Shown one piece after another: positions 27,608-35,877 of a stretch of DNA of 61,284 nt (position 1 is its first letter; the number at the start of each line of letters is the position of its first letter). The DNA lies in the NCBI RefSeq assembly GCF_000298215.1, contig NZ_BAHD01000010.1, positions 1 through 61,284 on the forward strand, read 5' to 3'. The position numbers and the translations under genes were made by a program. The notes under the pieces are model-generated. The model made no database searches. It was not told the DNA's origin and saw only the letters and a program-made list of their open reading frames with translations. This stretch comes from Kineosphaera limosa NBRC 100340. Its GTDB lineage: Bacteria; Actinomycetota; Actinomycetes; Actinomycetales; Dermatophilaceae.

Positions 27608-29023
27608 GTGATGTATCTGCTCGGCGTGCTCTTCGTCGTCGTCGGCATCGGCGTCTCGATCGCGCTGCACGAGATCGGGCACCTGCTGCCCGCCAAGAAG
27701 TTCGGCGTCAAGTGCACCCAGTACATGGTCGGCTTCGGCCCCACCCTGTGGTCCCGCACGAAGGGGGAGACCGAGTACGGCATCAAGGCCATCCCGCTCG
27801 GCGGGTACGTGCGGATGGTCGGCATGTTCCCGCCCGCGGAGGAGACGAGCAGCCGCTCCCGCGCCTCCGCGGTCACGGTGGGGGAGAGCCCGGAGACCGA
27901 CGAGTCGCCGCGGCCGCAACGCTCCGGCCGGTGGGCCGCGATGATCGAGGACGCCCGCAACGCCTCCCTGGCCGAGATGACCCCGGAGGATCGCCCGCGG
28001 GCCTTCTACCGGCTGAGCACCCCCAAGAAGATCATCGTCATGCTCGGCGGGCCGGTCATGAACCTGCTGCTCGCCACCCTCGTCCTCGGCGGCATCGTGC
28101 TGTTCAACGGCGTGGCCGTCGCCCAACCGGGTGCCCAGGTCGCCTCCGTCGTGCAGTGCGTGCGGCCCGTCGAGGGCCCGGCGAGCACCGCGGATCGCAG
28201 CCCCTGCACCGCCGCCGACACGCCCAGCCCGGCGGCCGCCGCCGGACTGCGCCCGGGTGACACGTTCGTCTCCATCGGAGGCCAGCCGGTCACCGACACC
28301 AGCGAGGTCGCCACCCTCATCCGGCCGCACGCCGACCAGCCGCTGGAATTCGTCGTCGAACGCGACGGGCAGCAGCTCACGCTGACCGTCACCCCGATCC
28401 CCAACACGGTGCCGCAGCTCGGCGCCGACGGGCAGTTCGTGCACGAGGCCGACGGCAGCATCGCGACGACGACCGCCGGGTACATCGGCGTCGGCAGCGC
28501 TCCTCCCGTCGCCATGGACCGCTCCCTGAGCCAGGTGCCCTCGATGGTGTGGATGGTCACCGAGCGCACCGCGGCCATCGTGTTTACGCTGCCGCAGCGC
28601 ATCTACGAGGTCGGCCAGGCCGCCTTCGGCAGCGCCCCGCGGGATGCCGAGGGGCCCATGAGCGTCGTGGGCGTCGGCCGAGTAGCCGGCGAGGTGTCCT
28701 CCGGCATGGCCTTGCAAGGCCCGGACGGCACTGCTCTGCCGATCAGCGACCGGGTCGTCATGCTGTGGTCGCTGCTCGGCAGCCTCAACATCGCGCTCTT
28801 CGTCTTCAACCTCATCCCGCTACTGCCGCTGGACGGCGGGCACGTCGCCGGCGCCCTGTGGGAGTCGATCAAGCGCGGTTTCGCGCGCGTCACCAAGCGC
28901 CCCGATCCCGGCTACGTCGACGTCGCCAAGGCCCTGCCGCTCACGTACGGCGTCGCGATCGTGCTCATCTCGATGTCGGTGCTGCTCATCTACGCCGACA
29001 TCGTCAAACCCATCCGGCTGTAG
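27608..29023 (+). CDS. site-2 intramembrane metalloprotease (RseP/Rip1 type)
   Basis: M50 protease that cleaves anti-sigma factors and other membrane proteins. The zinc motif HEIGH (about residues 21-25) lies in the first membrane segment, a PDZ domain follows (GLRPGDTFVSIGGQPV), and the second metal-site motif, LPLDGGH, has D409. At 471 aa it is somewhat longer than usual; a Ser/Arg/Pro-rich cytoplasmic insertion lies at about residues 80-130. GGAGGT (27592-27597) serves GTG 27608 or ATG 27611. The position between dxr and ispG equals that of rip1 in mycobacteria. Confidence 0.93.
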   Translation: MMYLLGVLFVVVGIGVSIALHEIGHLLPAKKFGVKCTQYMVGFGPTLWSRTKGETEYGIKAIPLGGYVRMVGMFPPAEETSSRSRASAVTVGESPETDESPRPQRSGRWAAMIEDARNASLAEMTPEDRPRAFYRLSTPKKIIVMLGGPVMNLLLATLVLGGIVLFNGVAVAQPGAQVASVVQCVRPVEGPASTADRSPCTAADTPSPAAAAGLRPGDTFVSIGGQPVTDTSEVATLIRPHADQPLEFVVERDGQQLTLTVTPIPNTVPQLGADGQFVHEADGSIATTTAGYIGVGSAPPVAMDRSLSQVPSMVWMVTERTAAIVFTLPQRIYEVGQAAFGSAPRDAEGPMSVVGVGRVAGEVSSGMALQGPDGTALPISDRVVMLWSLLGSLNIALFVFNLIPLLPLDGGHVAGALWESIKRGFARVTKRPDPGYVDVAKALPLTYGVAIVLISMSVLLIYADIVKPIRL

Positions 29024-29062
29024 GCATTGGGCAGCACCCAACTCCGACGGGTCATTCGACGG

Positions 29063-30043
29063 TCACGCGGAGGTCGGACGTGGGCCGGTGGGTGTGGGTC
29101 GGGCCGCGGCCGGCGTGCCGGTAGCGGCTCCGGGCGCGCCACCGCCGGGTGCCCCGGGGGCGTCCCCGCCGGTGGGGGTGGTGGCCGGGTCGACCGCCGC
29201 AACGAGGGAGACCGTGTACCCGTTCGTCGTGGCACCGGTGACGGTGGCCATCTGCAGGGCCGCATCGTCGTTGCCGAACACGTTGTCGGTGGCCAGCGTG
29301 ATCTGGCTCAGGTTCGTGACGGACTGCTCGTAACCGGCTGTGGCGTAGACAGCCGCACACGTCTCCTGAGGCAGCGCGATCTGGGAGGTGGCGATGGCGT
29401 TAGACGCGTCGCTGATCGAGGCCTCGTCGGGGTAGACCTCGAAGTGGATGTGCGGCCAGCGCCCCGAATAGCACGCCGGAAAGATGCTGGTGAAGGTCAC
29501 GCTGCCGTCGGCCCCCGCGATCTGCACACCGCGCAGGTAGTTCTGGTCGGTGATGCCGTCGGAGTACAGCGAGTAGTTGCCTGCGCGGTCGCAGTGCCAG
29601 ACGTACACGGCGACACCTGCGTAGGGGGCTTGGGATTGCGAGTAATCGGTGATCGACAGCGTGATCGTCATCGGTATGCCCGCGGCTGTGCCGCTGGCCG
29701 AGCCGAAGCTTGATCGGATGTCCTCGCGGACGACGCCGCTCTCGGTGAGCACGTTGGGCCCGTTCGAGCCGTCCCCGGGATACGGGCCCGCGGTCTCGTC
29801 GGGGATCTCCCCATCGGCGGTGGTGGCCGCGGCGGACGCTTGCGCCGACGTGGCGCTCGAGCCCGAGGCGCCGTCCGCACCGCAGGCGGCCAGCGCGAGC
29901 ATCCCCGCCCCCAGCCCGAGGGAGCCGAGCATCCGGCGCCTCGACATCGTGACGAGGTCGAAGGCCAACCCCTGGTCGTAGAGGTCTTCGTGCGGCCGGG
30001 GCAGCGTGCGGCCTTCGTAGGCTGGCGTGTCGTTGTCGGTCAT
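29063..30043 (-). CDS. intradiol ring-cleavage dioxygenase-like Tat lipoprotein
   Basis: A 326-aa exported protein. A twin-arginine signal with R35-R37 ends in lipobox LAAC (C54). The dioxygenase_C beta-sandwich carries the non-heme Fe(III) ligands expected for intradiol enzymes: tyrosines at 157/160 and 192, and histidines H198 and H200 in WPHIHFEV. Extracytoplasmic members are annotated as protocatechuate 3,4-dioxygenase beta-like, but substrates are mostly unknown. The C-terminal tail is Pro/Gly/Ala-rich. ATG 30043 lies directly beside an 18-bp tandem repeat. The gene is on the opposite strand, inserted between the protease gene and ispG. Confidence 0.85.
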   Translation of the reverse strand: MTDNDTPAYEGRTLPRPHEDLYDQGLAFDLVTMSRRRMLGSLGLGAGMLALAACGADGASGSSATSAQASAAATTADGEIPDETAGPYPGDGSNGPNVLTESGVVREDIRSSFGSASGTAAGIPMTITLSITDYSQSQAPYAGVAVYVWHCDRAGNYSLYSDGITDQNYLRGVQIAGADGSVTFTSIFPACYSGRWPHIHFEVYPDEASISDASNAIATSQIALPQETCAAVYATAGYEQSVTNLSQITLATDNVFGNDDAALQMATVTGATTNGYTVSLVAAVDPATTPTGGDAPGAPGGGAPGAATGTPAAARPTPTGPRPTSA

Positions 30044-30050
30044 GGGTTTC

Positions 30051-30103
30051 CGTTCTCTTGCGGTGCGCCGTTCTCTTGCGGTGCGGCCTTCTTTGCGGTG
30101 CGG
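30051..30103. repeat. 18-bp tandem repeat before the dioxygenase start
   Basis: CGTTCTCTTGCGGTGCG(C/G) occurs at 30051-30068 and 30069-30086, with a third degenerate 17-bp copy at 30087-30103. It occupies the 5' untranslated region of the minus-strand dioxygenase gene from 8 bp before its ATG. Confidence 0.9.
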
Positions 30104-30248
30104 ACGACTCATTGTGGGAGCGCTGATGTAGGAGCTGTTTCAGTGCCGCCTGTGCGTCGGCCATGGGTTGCGCAAGCGGGCGCCATCGTGCTGCGCAGAT
30201 TGCCTGACTGCCAGGACCCTCGCCCAGCAGACGGTCAGGACGCTGGGC

Positions 30249-30254
30249 GATACT
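30249..30254 (+). promoter_or_regulatory. -10 element for ispG, possibly leaderless
   Basis: GATACT ends 7 nt before ATG 30262 and no RBS is present, so transcription may begin at the start codon. No good -35 is seen. Confidence 0.4.
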
Positions 30255-30261
30255 GGCGGTC

Positions 30262-31431
30262 ATGACGGTCTCGCTCGGCATGCCTTCGGCCCCGCCGCCC
30301 TCGATCACCCAGGTCAGCCCCCGGCGCATCTCCCGCAAGATTCGCGTCGGCAACGTCGAGGTCGGCGGTGACGCCCCGGTGTCGGTGCAGTCGATGACCA
30401 CTACGCCGACCACCGATATCAACGCCACCCTGCAGCAGATCGCCGAGCTGACGGCCACCGGGTGCGACATCGTGCGGGTCGCCTGCCCGAGCCAGGACGA
30501 CGCCGAGGCGCTGCCGGCCATCGCCAAGAAGAGCCAGATTCCGGTCATCGCCGACATCCACTTCCAGCCCAAGTACGTCTTCGCGGCGATCGACGCGGGC
30601 TGCGCGGCCGTGCGGGTCAACCCCGGCAACATCCGCAAGTTCGACGACCAGGTCAAGGAGATCGCCCGCGCGGCCAAGGACGCCGGCGTGAGCATCCGCA
30701 TCGGCGTCAACGCCGGCTCCCTCGACAAGCGCCTCTACGAGAAGTACGGCAAGCCGACCGCGGAGGCACTCGTGGAGTCGGCCGTGTGGGAGGCGGGCCT
30801 GTTCGAGGAGCACGACTTTCACGACTTCAAGATCTCGGTCAAGCACAACGACCCGGTCGTCATGATCCGCGCCTACGAGATGCTCGCCGAGCGCGGCGAC
30901 TGGCCGCTGCACCTCGGGGTCACCGAGGCCGGGCCGGCGTTCCAGGGCACGATCAAGTCCTCGGTCGCGTTCGGCGCGCTGCTCTCGCGGGGGATCGGTG
31001 ACACGATTCGCGTGTCCCTGTCGGCGCCTCCGGTCGAGGAGGTCAAGGTCGGCAACCAGATCCTGCAGGGCCTGGGTTTGAAGCCCCGCAAGCTGGAGAT
31101 CGTCTCCTGCCCCTCGTGCGGGCGCGCGCAGGTCGACGTCTACACGCTGGCCGACCAGGTGACCGCCGGCCTGGAGGGCATGACCGTGCCGCTGCGGGTG
31201 GCCGTCATGGGCTGCGTCGTCAACGGTCCCGGCGAGGCCCGCGAGGCCGACCTGGGTGTCGCCTCCGGCAACGGCAAGGGCCAGATCTTCGTCAAGGGCG
31301 AGGTCATCAAGACCGTCCCCGAGGCCCAGATCGTCGAGACCCTCATCGAAGAGGCCATGCGCATCGCCGAGGAGATGGGCGAGCCTGTGGACGAAGATGC
31401 AGCCGGCTCGCCGTCCGTCACCGTAGGCTGA
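30262..31431 (+). CDS. ispG: HMBPP synthase (flavodoxin/ferredoxin-dependent)
   Basis: 4Fe-4S enzyme of the MEP pathway that turns MEcPP into HMBPP; 389 aa. An N-terminal TIM-barrel ([21 protein letters not shown]) is followed by the C-terminal cluster domain with Cys ligands in SCPSCGR and [10 protein letters not shown] and the conserved Glu. It works downstream of dxr in the same pathway. The first ATG of the frame fits the family. The 5' end has no RBS (see the -10 at 30249). Confidence 0.97.
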   Translation: MTVSLGMPSAPPPSITQVSPRRISRKIRVGNVEVGGDAPVSVQSMTTTPTTDINATLQQIAELTATGCDIVRVACPSQDDAEALPAIAKKSQIPVIADIHFQPKYVFAAIDAGCAAVRVNPGNIRKFDDQVKEIARAAKDAGVSIRIGVNAGSLDKRLYEKYGKPTAEALVESAVWEAGLFEEHDFHDFKISVKHNDPVVMIRAYEMLAERGDWPLHLGVTEAGPAFQGTIKSSVAFGALLSRGIGDTIRVSLSAPPVEEVKVGNQILQGLGLKPRKLEIVSCPSCGRAQVDVYTLADQVTAGLEGMTVPLRVAVMGCVVNGPGEAREADLGVASGNGKGQIFVKGEVIKTVPEAQIVETLIEEAMRIAEEMGEPVDEDAAGSPSVTVG

Positions 31432-31459
31432 TCCACATGGTCGTCGCCGAGCACCGAGG

Positions 31460-31468
31460 TTATCCACA
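31460..31468 (+). other. perfect isolated DnaA box
   Basis: TTATCCACA matches the DnaA consensus exactly. It lies between ispG and the first coiled-coil gene. No cluster of boxes or AT-rich unwinding region is nearby, so it is not an origin; titration or regulation is possible. Confidence 0.5.
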
Positions 31469-31520
31469 GGTTGACGACGGGCCTGGCGGGTCGGACGCCG
31501 AGCCGTCTAGCGTCGAGGAC

Positions 31521-31799
31521 ATGACAACCCCGATGGTCGAGCTTGAGCGCCAAGTGCAGCGAAACAGCAACGACATCCACGCCATTTACGACCTGCTCAC
31601 CGACGTGAACAAGTGGCAGAAGGCGGCGAACCTGCGGTTCGACGGTCTCGATCACTCGATCGCCGGACTCGACCGTCGCCTGGGTGCCGTGGAGGGTCGC
31701 CTGGACGGTATCGATGGTCGCCTGGACGGACTCGATGGTCGGCTCGGCACAGTGGAAGGCCTGCTCCACGAAGTCGTCGGCATCCTGCGTTCGCGGTGA
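31521..31799 (+). CDS. small coiled-coil protein A, unknown function
   Basis: A 92-aa protein. Residues 1-40 are mixed, with NDIHAIYDLLTDVNKW. Residues 42-85 form heptad repeats (LDRRLGAVEGRLDGIDGRL) of a strong coiled coil, ending EGLLHEVVGILRSR. There is no signal peptide or membrane segment. TAGCGT 7 nt before the ATG suggests leaderless expression; GAGG is too close to be a normal RBS. The stop overlaps a GTG of the next gene, whose C-terminal half looks related. I do not recognise the family. Confidence 0.65.
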   Translation: MTTPMVELERQVQRNSNDIHAIYDLLTDVNKWQKAANLRFDGLDHSIAGLDRRLGAVEGRLDGIDGRLDGLDGRLGTVEGLLHEVVGILRSR

Positions 31800-32101
31800 G
31801 TGACGCCATGACCAGTCGCCCGGCTGACGGGGTCACGGAGGCGGACATGGAGGAGATGCGGCGGCGCTACCGTGAGTGCTTCGACTTCGACTCCACGGAG
31901 TATCAGCTGACCCACATCCACAGCACCCAGTTGATCGAACGCAACCGGTTGGACGAGGTCAGTCGCGGCGTCGAGGACCAGGGCCGGCGGCTGATCGGCG
32001 TGGAGCACCGGCTGGAGCGTATCGAAGGCCTGCTATCCGAGCTGGTGCGGCTGATGCGGCCGGCCCAGGCACGGCGCGGCGAGGGCGACGCGCAAGACTG
32101 A
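31796..32101 (+). CDS. small coiled-coil protein B, unknown function
   Basis: It can start at GTG 31796 (overlapping the previous stop, GTGA) to give 101 aa, or at ATG 31808 to give 97 aa. The N-terminus is acidic (VTEADMEEMRRRYRECFDF); the C-terminal half is a coiled coil, with GVEHRLERIEGLLSELVRLMR recalling the TVEGLLHEVVGIL end of protein A. The pair may be diverged paralogues that form a hetero-oligomer. No motif shows catalysis. It sits between ispG and the GNAT gene, which are usually adjacent in actinobacteria. Confidence 0.62.
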   Translation: MSDAMTSRPADGVTEADMEEMRRRYRECFDFDSTEYQLTHIHSTQLIERNRLDEVSRGVEDQGRRLIGVEHRLERIEGLLSELVRLMRPAQARRGEGDAQD

Positions 32102-32143
32102 GCGGGCCCGGCTGCGGGCGCGCAGGTGAACGCCAGGCAGACT

Positions 32144-32998
32144 ATGCCCATGCTGCGGACGACCCGGGAGGTCAGAGCGCTGCGTCCGCATGAGCGGGCC
32201 CAGGCCCTCGCCCTGTGCGCCCGCGACCCCGCCGCCTACGTGTACGTAGCGGCTCGGCTCGCGGAGACCGACCTGCATCGCACCCGCGGTCCGCTGCTGG
32301 CGTACTGCCCCGAAGGGCGGATCGAGGCGTTGTGTTGGCAGTCGGCCAACCTTGTGCCGGTCGAGTGCGACGCTGCCGCCGCAGCGGCCTTCGCGGCCAA
32401 GGTGCGCCGCCAACAGTCCCAGTTCTCCTCGGTCTTCGGCATGGACGCCCAGGTCGAGGCGCTGTGGAACCAGCTGCGGGTCTGGTGGCGCGAGCCCATG
32501 GACATTCGCGCCGACCAACCGCTGCTCGTCATGGAGGAGGACGCCCCGTTGGGTGCCCCCGTCGACGACCGAGTCAGACCCGCGACTCCGAGCGAACTCG
32601 AGCTCATCGTCCCCGCCGCAGCCGCGATGTTCACCGAAGAGATCGGCTACGCGCCGTACTCCGACGGCCCCAGCCGGCGGACCTACATCAACTCCACCCG
32701 CGCCCTCATCGAACGCGGGCACTGCCTGCGCATCGTCGAGAACGATGAGGTCATCTTCAAAGCCGAACTCGGTTCCGTCGCTTTGGGCACCTGCCAGGTG
32801 CAGGGCGTATGGGTGGCCCCCTCACGCCGAGGTGAGGGCCTGTCGGTCCCCGCCATGGCCGCTGTCGTCGCCTACGCCCGCGCGCATATCGCCCCGTTGG
32901 TCACCCTCTACGTCAACGCCTACAACGTGGCGGCGATCGCCACCTACGCTCGCGTCGGGTTCACCCAGCGCGCCACCTTCTCCACCATCCTGCTCTGA
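32144..32998 (+). CDS. GNAT N-acetyltransferase with DUF4081 domain
   Basis: A 284-aa protein with an N-terminal DUF4081-like half and a C-terminal GNAT fold. The acetyl-CoA loop is close to VWVAPSRRGEGLSVPAM (Q/R-x-x-G-x-G/A-type), and YVNAYNVAAIATYARVGF is the typical final helix and strand. The equivalent gene stands between ispG and proS in mycobacteria. The substrate is unknown. ATG 32144 and ATG 32150 are both possible. Confidence 0.88.
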   Translation: MPMLRTTREVRALRPHERAQALALCARDPAAYVYVAARLAETDLHRTRGPLLAYCPEGRIEALCWQSANLVPVECDAAAAAAFAAKVRRQQSQFSSVFGMDAQVEALWNQLRVWWREPMDIRADQPLLVMEEDAPLGAPVDDRVRPATPSELELIVPAAAAMFTEEIGYAPYSDGPSRRTYINSTRALIERGHCLRIVENDEVIFKAELGSVALGTCQVQGVWVAPSRRGEGLSVPAMAAVVAYARAHIAPLVTLYVNAYNVAAIATYARVGFTQRATFSTILL

Positions 32999-33139
32999 TC
33001 CGGCTCTGATCGAGCGCCCGATCTGCAGGCGCCGGCGGCCCGGGTGCACAAAAGGCTTGGTGGCGGCCGATACGCTTCCTGGTGAAGTTGCGTCGTCATG
33101 GGGGCGTCGTCGACGTCCACCGCCTTGAAGGAGCCACGC

Positions 33140-34942
33140 GTGTCGGTCACCCGCATGTCCACCCTGTTCCTGCGCACGCTGCGGGAAGATCCGGCCGACG
33201 CGGAGTTGCCCGGGCACAAGCTGCTCGTGCGGGCCGGTTACATCCGACGCGCCGCGCCCGGCATCTACTCCTGGCTGCCGCTGGGGTTGAAGGTGCTGGC
33301 CAAGGTCGAGCAGATCGTCCGCGAGGAGATGGACGCGATCGGCGCCCAGGAGGTGCGCTTCCCCGCCCTCCTGCCCCGCGAGCCCTACGAGGCCAGCGGA
33401 CGGTGGACCGACTACGGCGACAACCTGTTCCGCCTCAAGGACCGCCGCGAGAACGACATGCTGCTCGGTCCCACGCACGAGGAGATGTTCACGCTCACGG
33501 TCAAGGACCTGTACTCCTCGTACAAAGACCTGCCCCTGGCGCTCTACCAGATCCAGATCAAGTACCGCGACGAGGCGCGCCCCCGCGCCGGGCTGCTGCG
33601 CGGCCGCGAGTTCATCATGAAGGACTCCTACAGCTTCGATGTCGACGATGCCGGGCTCGAGGCCGCCTACCAGCGGCACCGCGATGCCTACGTCAAGATC
33701 TTCGACCGGCTCGGCTTCGACTACGTCATCGTCAAGGCGACCTCCGGGGCGATGGGCGGCTCGGCCTCCGAGGAGTTCTTGGCGATCTCCGACGTCGGTG
33801 AGGACACCTTCGTGCGCTGCGACGAGAGCGGCTACGCCGCCAACGTCGAAGCCGTGCAGGTGCCCCAGGCGCCCGACGTCGACCCCGACATCGTCGCGGC
33901 CATCCCGCCCGCCACCGACCTCGACACCAGCGACACGCCCACCATCGAGACCCTCGTCAACTGCCTCAACGACCTCTACCCCCGCTCCGACGGGCGGGCC
34001 TGGACCGGCGCCGACACCCTGAAGAACGTCGTCGTCATGCTTGCCTACCCCGACGGGCACCGCGAGCCGCTGGTTATCGGGCTGCCCGGCGATCGGCAGG
34101 TCGACCCCAAGCGCCTGGAGGCGCAGGTCGCTCCCGCCGAGGTGGAGGAGTTCACGGAGGCCGACTTCGCCGCCTACCCCGCGCTCGTCAAGGGCTACAT
34201 CGGCCCGGTCGCGATGGGCCCCAACGCGGGGCTGGCCGAGGGCGACGCGCGCCGGCTGCGCTTTCTCGTCGATCCGACGATCGCGCGCGGCTCGGAGTGG
34301 GTGACCGGCGCCAACAAGCACGGAGTACACGTCGCCCACCTCGTCTACGGCCGCGACTTCGAGGCCGACGGGCTCATCCATGCCGCGCAGGTGCGGGACG
34401 GCGACCCCAGCCCCGACGGCGCGGGGGAGTTGCGCACCGCCCGCGGCATCGAGATGGGCCACATCTTCCAACTCGGGCGCAAGTACGCCGACGCGCTGGG
34501 CCTGAAGGTGCTGGATGAGAACGGCAAGCTCGTCACCGTGACGATGGGCTCCTACGGAGTCGGTGTCTCGCGCGCCGTCGCGGCCGTCGCCGAGAGCAAC
34601 CACGACGAGGCGGGGCTCGTATGGCCCCGCAATCTGGCTCCGTTCGACGTGCACCTCGTGGCCACCGGCAAGGACGAGGCGATCTTCGAGGCCGCCGCCG
34701 GTTTCGCCGACGAGCTCGCCGCCGCCGGACTCGACGTGCTGTACGACGACCGGCCCAAGGTGAGCCCCGGCGTGAAGTTCAAGGACGCCGAGATCGTGGG
34801 CGTCCCCACGATCGTCGTCGTCGGCCGCGGACTGGCCGAGGGCACCGTCGAGATCAAGGACCGCCGCAGCGGTGAGCGCCGCGCCGTGCCCGTCGACGCC
34901 CTGGTGTCGGAGGTGACCCGCGAGGTTCGCGGGCAGGAGTGA
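33140..34942 (+). CDS. proS: prolyl-tRNA synthetase
   Basis: Class II synthetase, 600 aa, bacterial type with the editing insertion. Motif 1 is around [12 protein letters not shown], motif 2 is [20 protein letters not shown], and motif 3 near [10 protein letters not shown] completes the ATP site; a C-terminal anticodon-binding domain follows from about residue 490. GAAGGAG (33127-33133) 6 bp before GTG 33140 fixes the start; ATG 33155 has no RBS. The stop overlaps the GTG of the TSUP transporter gene (GTGA). Confidence 0.97.
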   Translation: MSVTRMSTLFLRTLREDPADAELPGHKLLVRAGYIRRAAPGIYSWLPLGLKVLAKVEQIVREEMDAIGAQEVRFPALLPREPYEASGRWTDYGDNLFRLKDRRENDMLLGPTHEEMFTLTVKDLYSSYKDLPLALYQIQIKYRDEARPRAGLLRGREFIMKDSYSFDVDDAGLEAAYQRHRDAYVKIFDRLGFDYVIVKATSGAMGGSASEEFLAISDVGEDTFVRCDESGYAANVEAVQVPQAPDVDPDIVAAIPPATDLDTSDTPTIETLVNCLNDLYPRSDGRAWTGADTLKNVVVMLAYPDGHREPLVIGLPGDRQVDPKRLEAQVAPAEVEEFTEADFAAYPALVKGYIGPVAMGPNAGLAEGDARRLRFLVDPTIARGSEWVTGANKHGVHVAHLVYGRDFEADGLIHAAQVRDGDPSPDGAGELRTARGIEMGHIFQLGRKYADALGLKVLDENGKLVTVTMGSYGVGVSRAVAAVAESNHDEAGLVWPRNLAPFDVHLVATGKDEAIFEAAAGFADELAAAGLDVLYDDRPKVSPGVKFKDAEIVGVPTIVVVGRGLAEGTVEIKDRRSGERRAVPVDALVSEVTREVRGQE

Positions 34943-35775
34943 ACGCGCTGGTCGATCCCGGCGCTCTCGCGCCGATGTTGGCCGCCCTGCCCGAGCTCCC
35001 CGACCTAGGGATCGACGGCCGCACGATCGCGCTGTTGACCCTGGCCGGCCTGGTGGCCGGCTGGGTCGACGCGGTCGTCGGCGGCGGCGGCCTCGTGCAG
35101 CTGCCGGCGCTGGTGCTGGGCCTGCCCGGTGCCTCTCCGGTGCAGTTGCTCGCGACGAACAAGCTAGCGTCGATCTGCGGCACGACGACGAGCGCGATCA
35201 CCTACTTACGCAGGGTGCGGCCCGACCTGCGGACCGCGATTCCGTTGGCGATCGCCGCCTTTGTCGGGTCGGCCGCCGGTGCCTTTTTCGCCCGGTTCAT
35301 CAGTAAGGACGCGTTCACCCCGATCATCCTCGTGGTGCTTGTGCTCGTCGGCGCGTACACGCTGTTCAAGCCGTCGATGGGGCAGGTCACCGCCCTGCGG
35401 TTCAGCGGGCGGCGGCACCTGGGCACGGCGATCCTCATCGGCGCCCTCGTCGGCTTCTACGACGGCATCCTCGGTCCTGGCACCGGCTCGTTCTTCGTGT
35501 TCGCGCTCGTCGGGCTGTGCGGGTACGCGTTCATCGAGGCCAGCGCCAAGGCCAAGATCGCCAACATGGCGACGAACCTCGCCGCCCTCGTCGTGTTCAT
35601 CCCTCAGGGCGCGGTCATCTGGCAGATCGGCCTGCTGATGGGCGCCGCCAACGTGCTCGGCGGCTACCTCGGTGCCCGCACGGCCGTCGCGCGCGGCCAC
35701 GGCTTCGTCCGCGCGGTCTTCGTCATCGTCGTCAGCGCCTTCATCGTCCGCCTCACCTACGACCTGCTGACCTGA
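34939..35775 (+). CDS. TSUP family (TauE/SafE) membrane transporter
   Basis: A 278-aa protein with about eight membrane segments. The N-terminal [18 protein letters not shown] and the repeated [16 protein letters not shown] are the TSUP signature. Family members export or import sulfite, sulfoacetate or related anions; the substrate is not evident. The GTG start overlaps the proS stop, so it is translationally coupled. It converges with the amylosucrase gene. Confidence 0.9.
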   Translation: MNALVDPGALAPMLAALPELPDLGIDGRTIALLTLAGLVAGWVDAVVGGGGLVQLPALVLGLPGASPVQLLATNKLASICGTTTSAITYLRRVRPDLRTAIPLAIAAFVGSAAGAFFARFISKDAFTPIILVVLVLVGAYTLFKPSMGQVTALRFSGRRHLGTAILIGALVGFYDGILGPGTGSFFVFALVGLCGYAFIEASAKAKIANMATNLAALVVFIPQGAVIWQIGLLMGAANVLGGYLGARTAVARGHGFVRAVFVIVVSAFIVRLTYDLLT

Positions 35776-35840
35776 TCGCGGGGCACGCCCCGGCGCTAGG
35801 TGGCAAGTGCAGCATGGTGCCCGTGGTGCCTAGCGAGGCT

Positions 35841-35870
35841 CGTGGGGCCTCGCGGGGCCTCGTGGGGCCC
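35841..35870. repeat. 10-bp tandem repeat between convergent genes
   Basis: CGTGGGGCCT, CGCGGGGCCT and CGTGGGGCCC follow one another just before the amylosucrase stop codon (35878-35880). A 7-bp inverted repeat, CGCTAGG/CCTAGCG, lies slightly upstream and might help to terminate both genes. Confidence 0.8.
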
Positions 35871-35877
35871 CGGCGGC

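Noticed and set aside
29040-29062. Separate terminator between the RIP protease and dioxygenase genes
   Set aside because: No stem of more than a few pairs is visible in the 39 bp between the stops.
31440-31520. Replication origin suggested by the DnaA box
   Set aside because: Only one box, no AT-rich unwinding region and no dnaA/dnaN genes.
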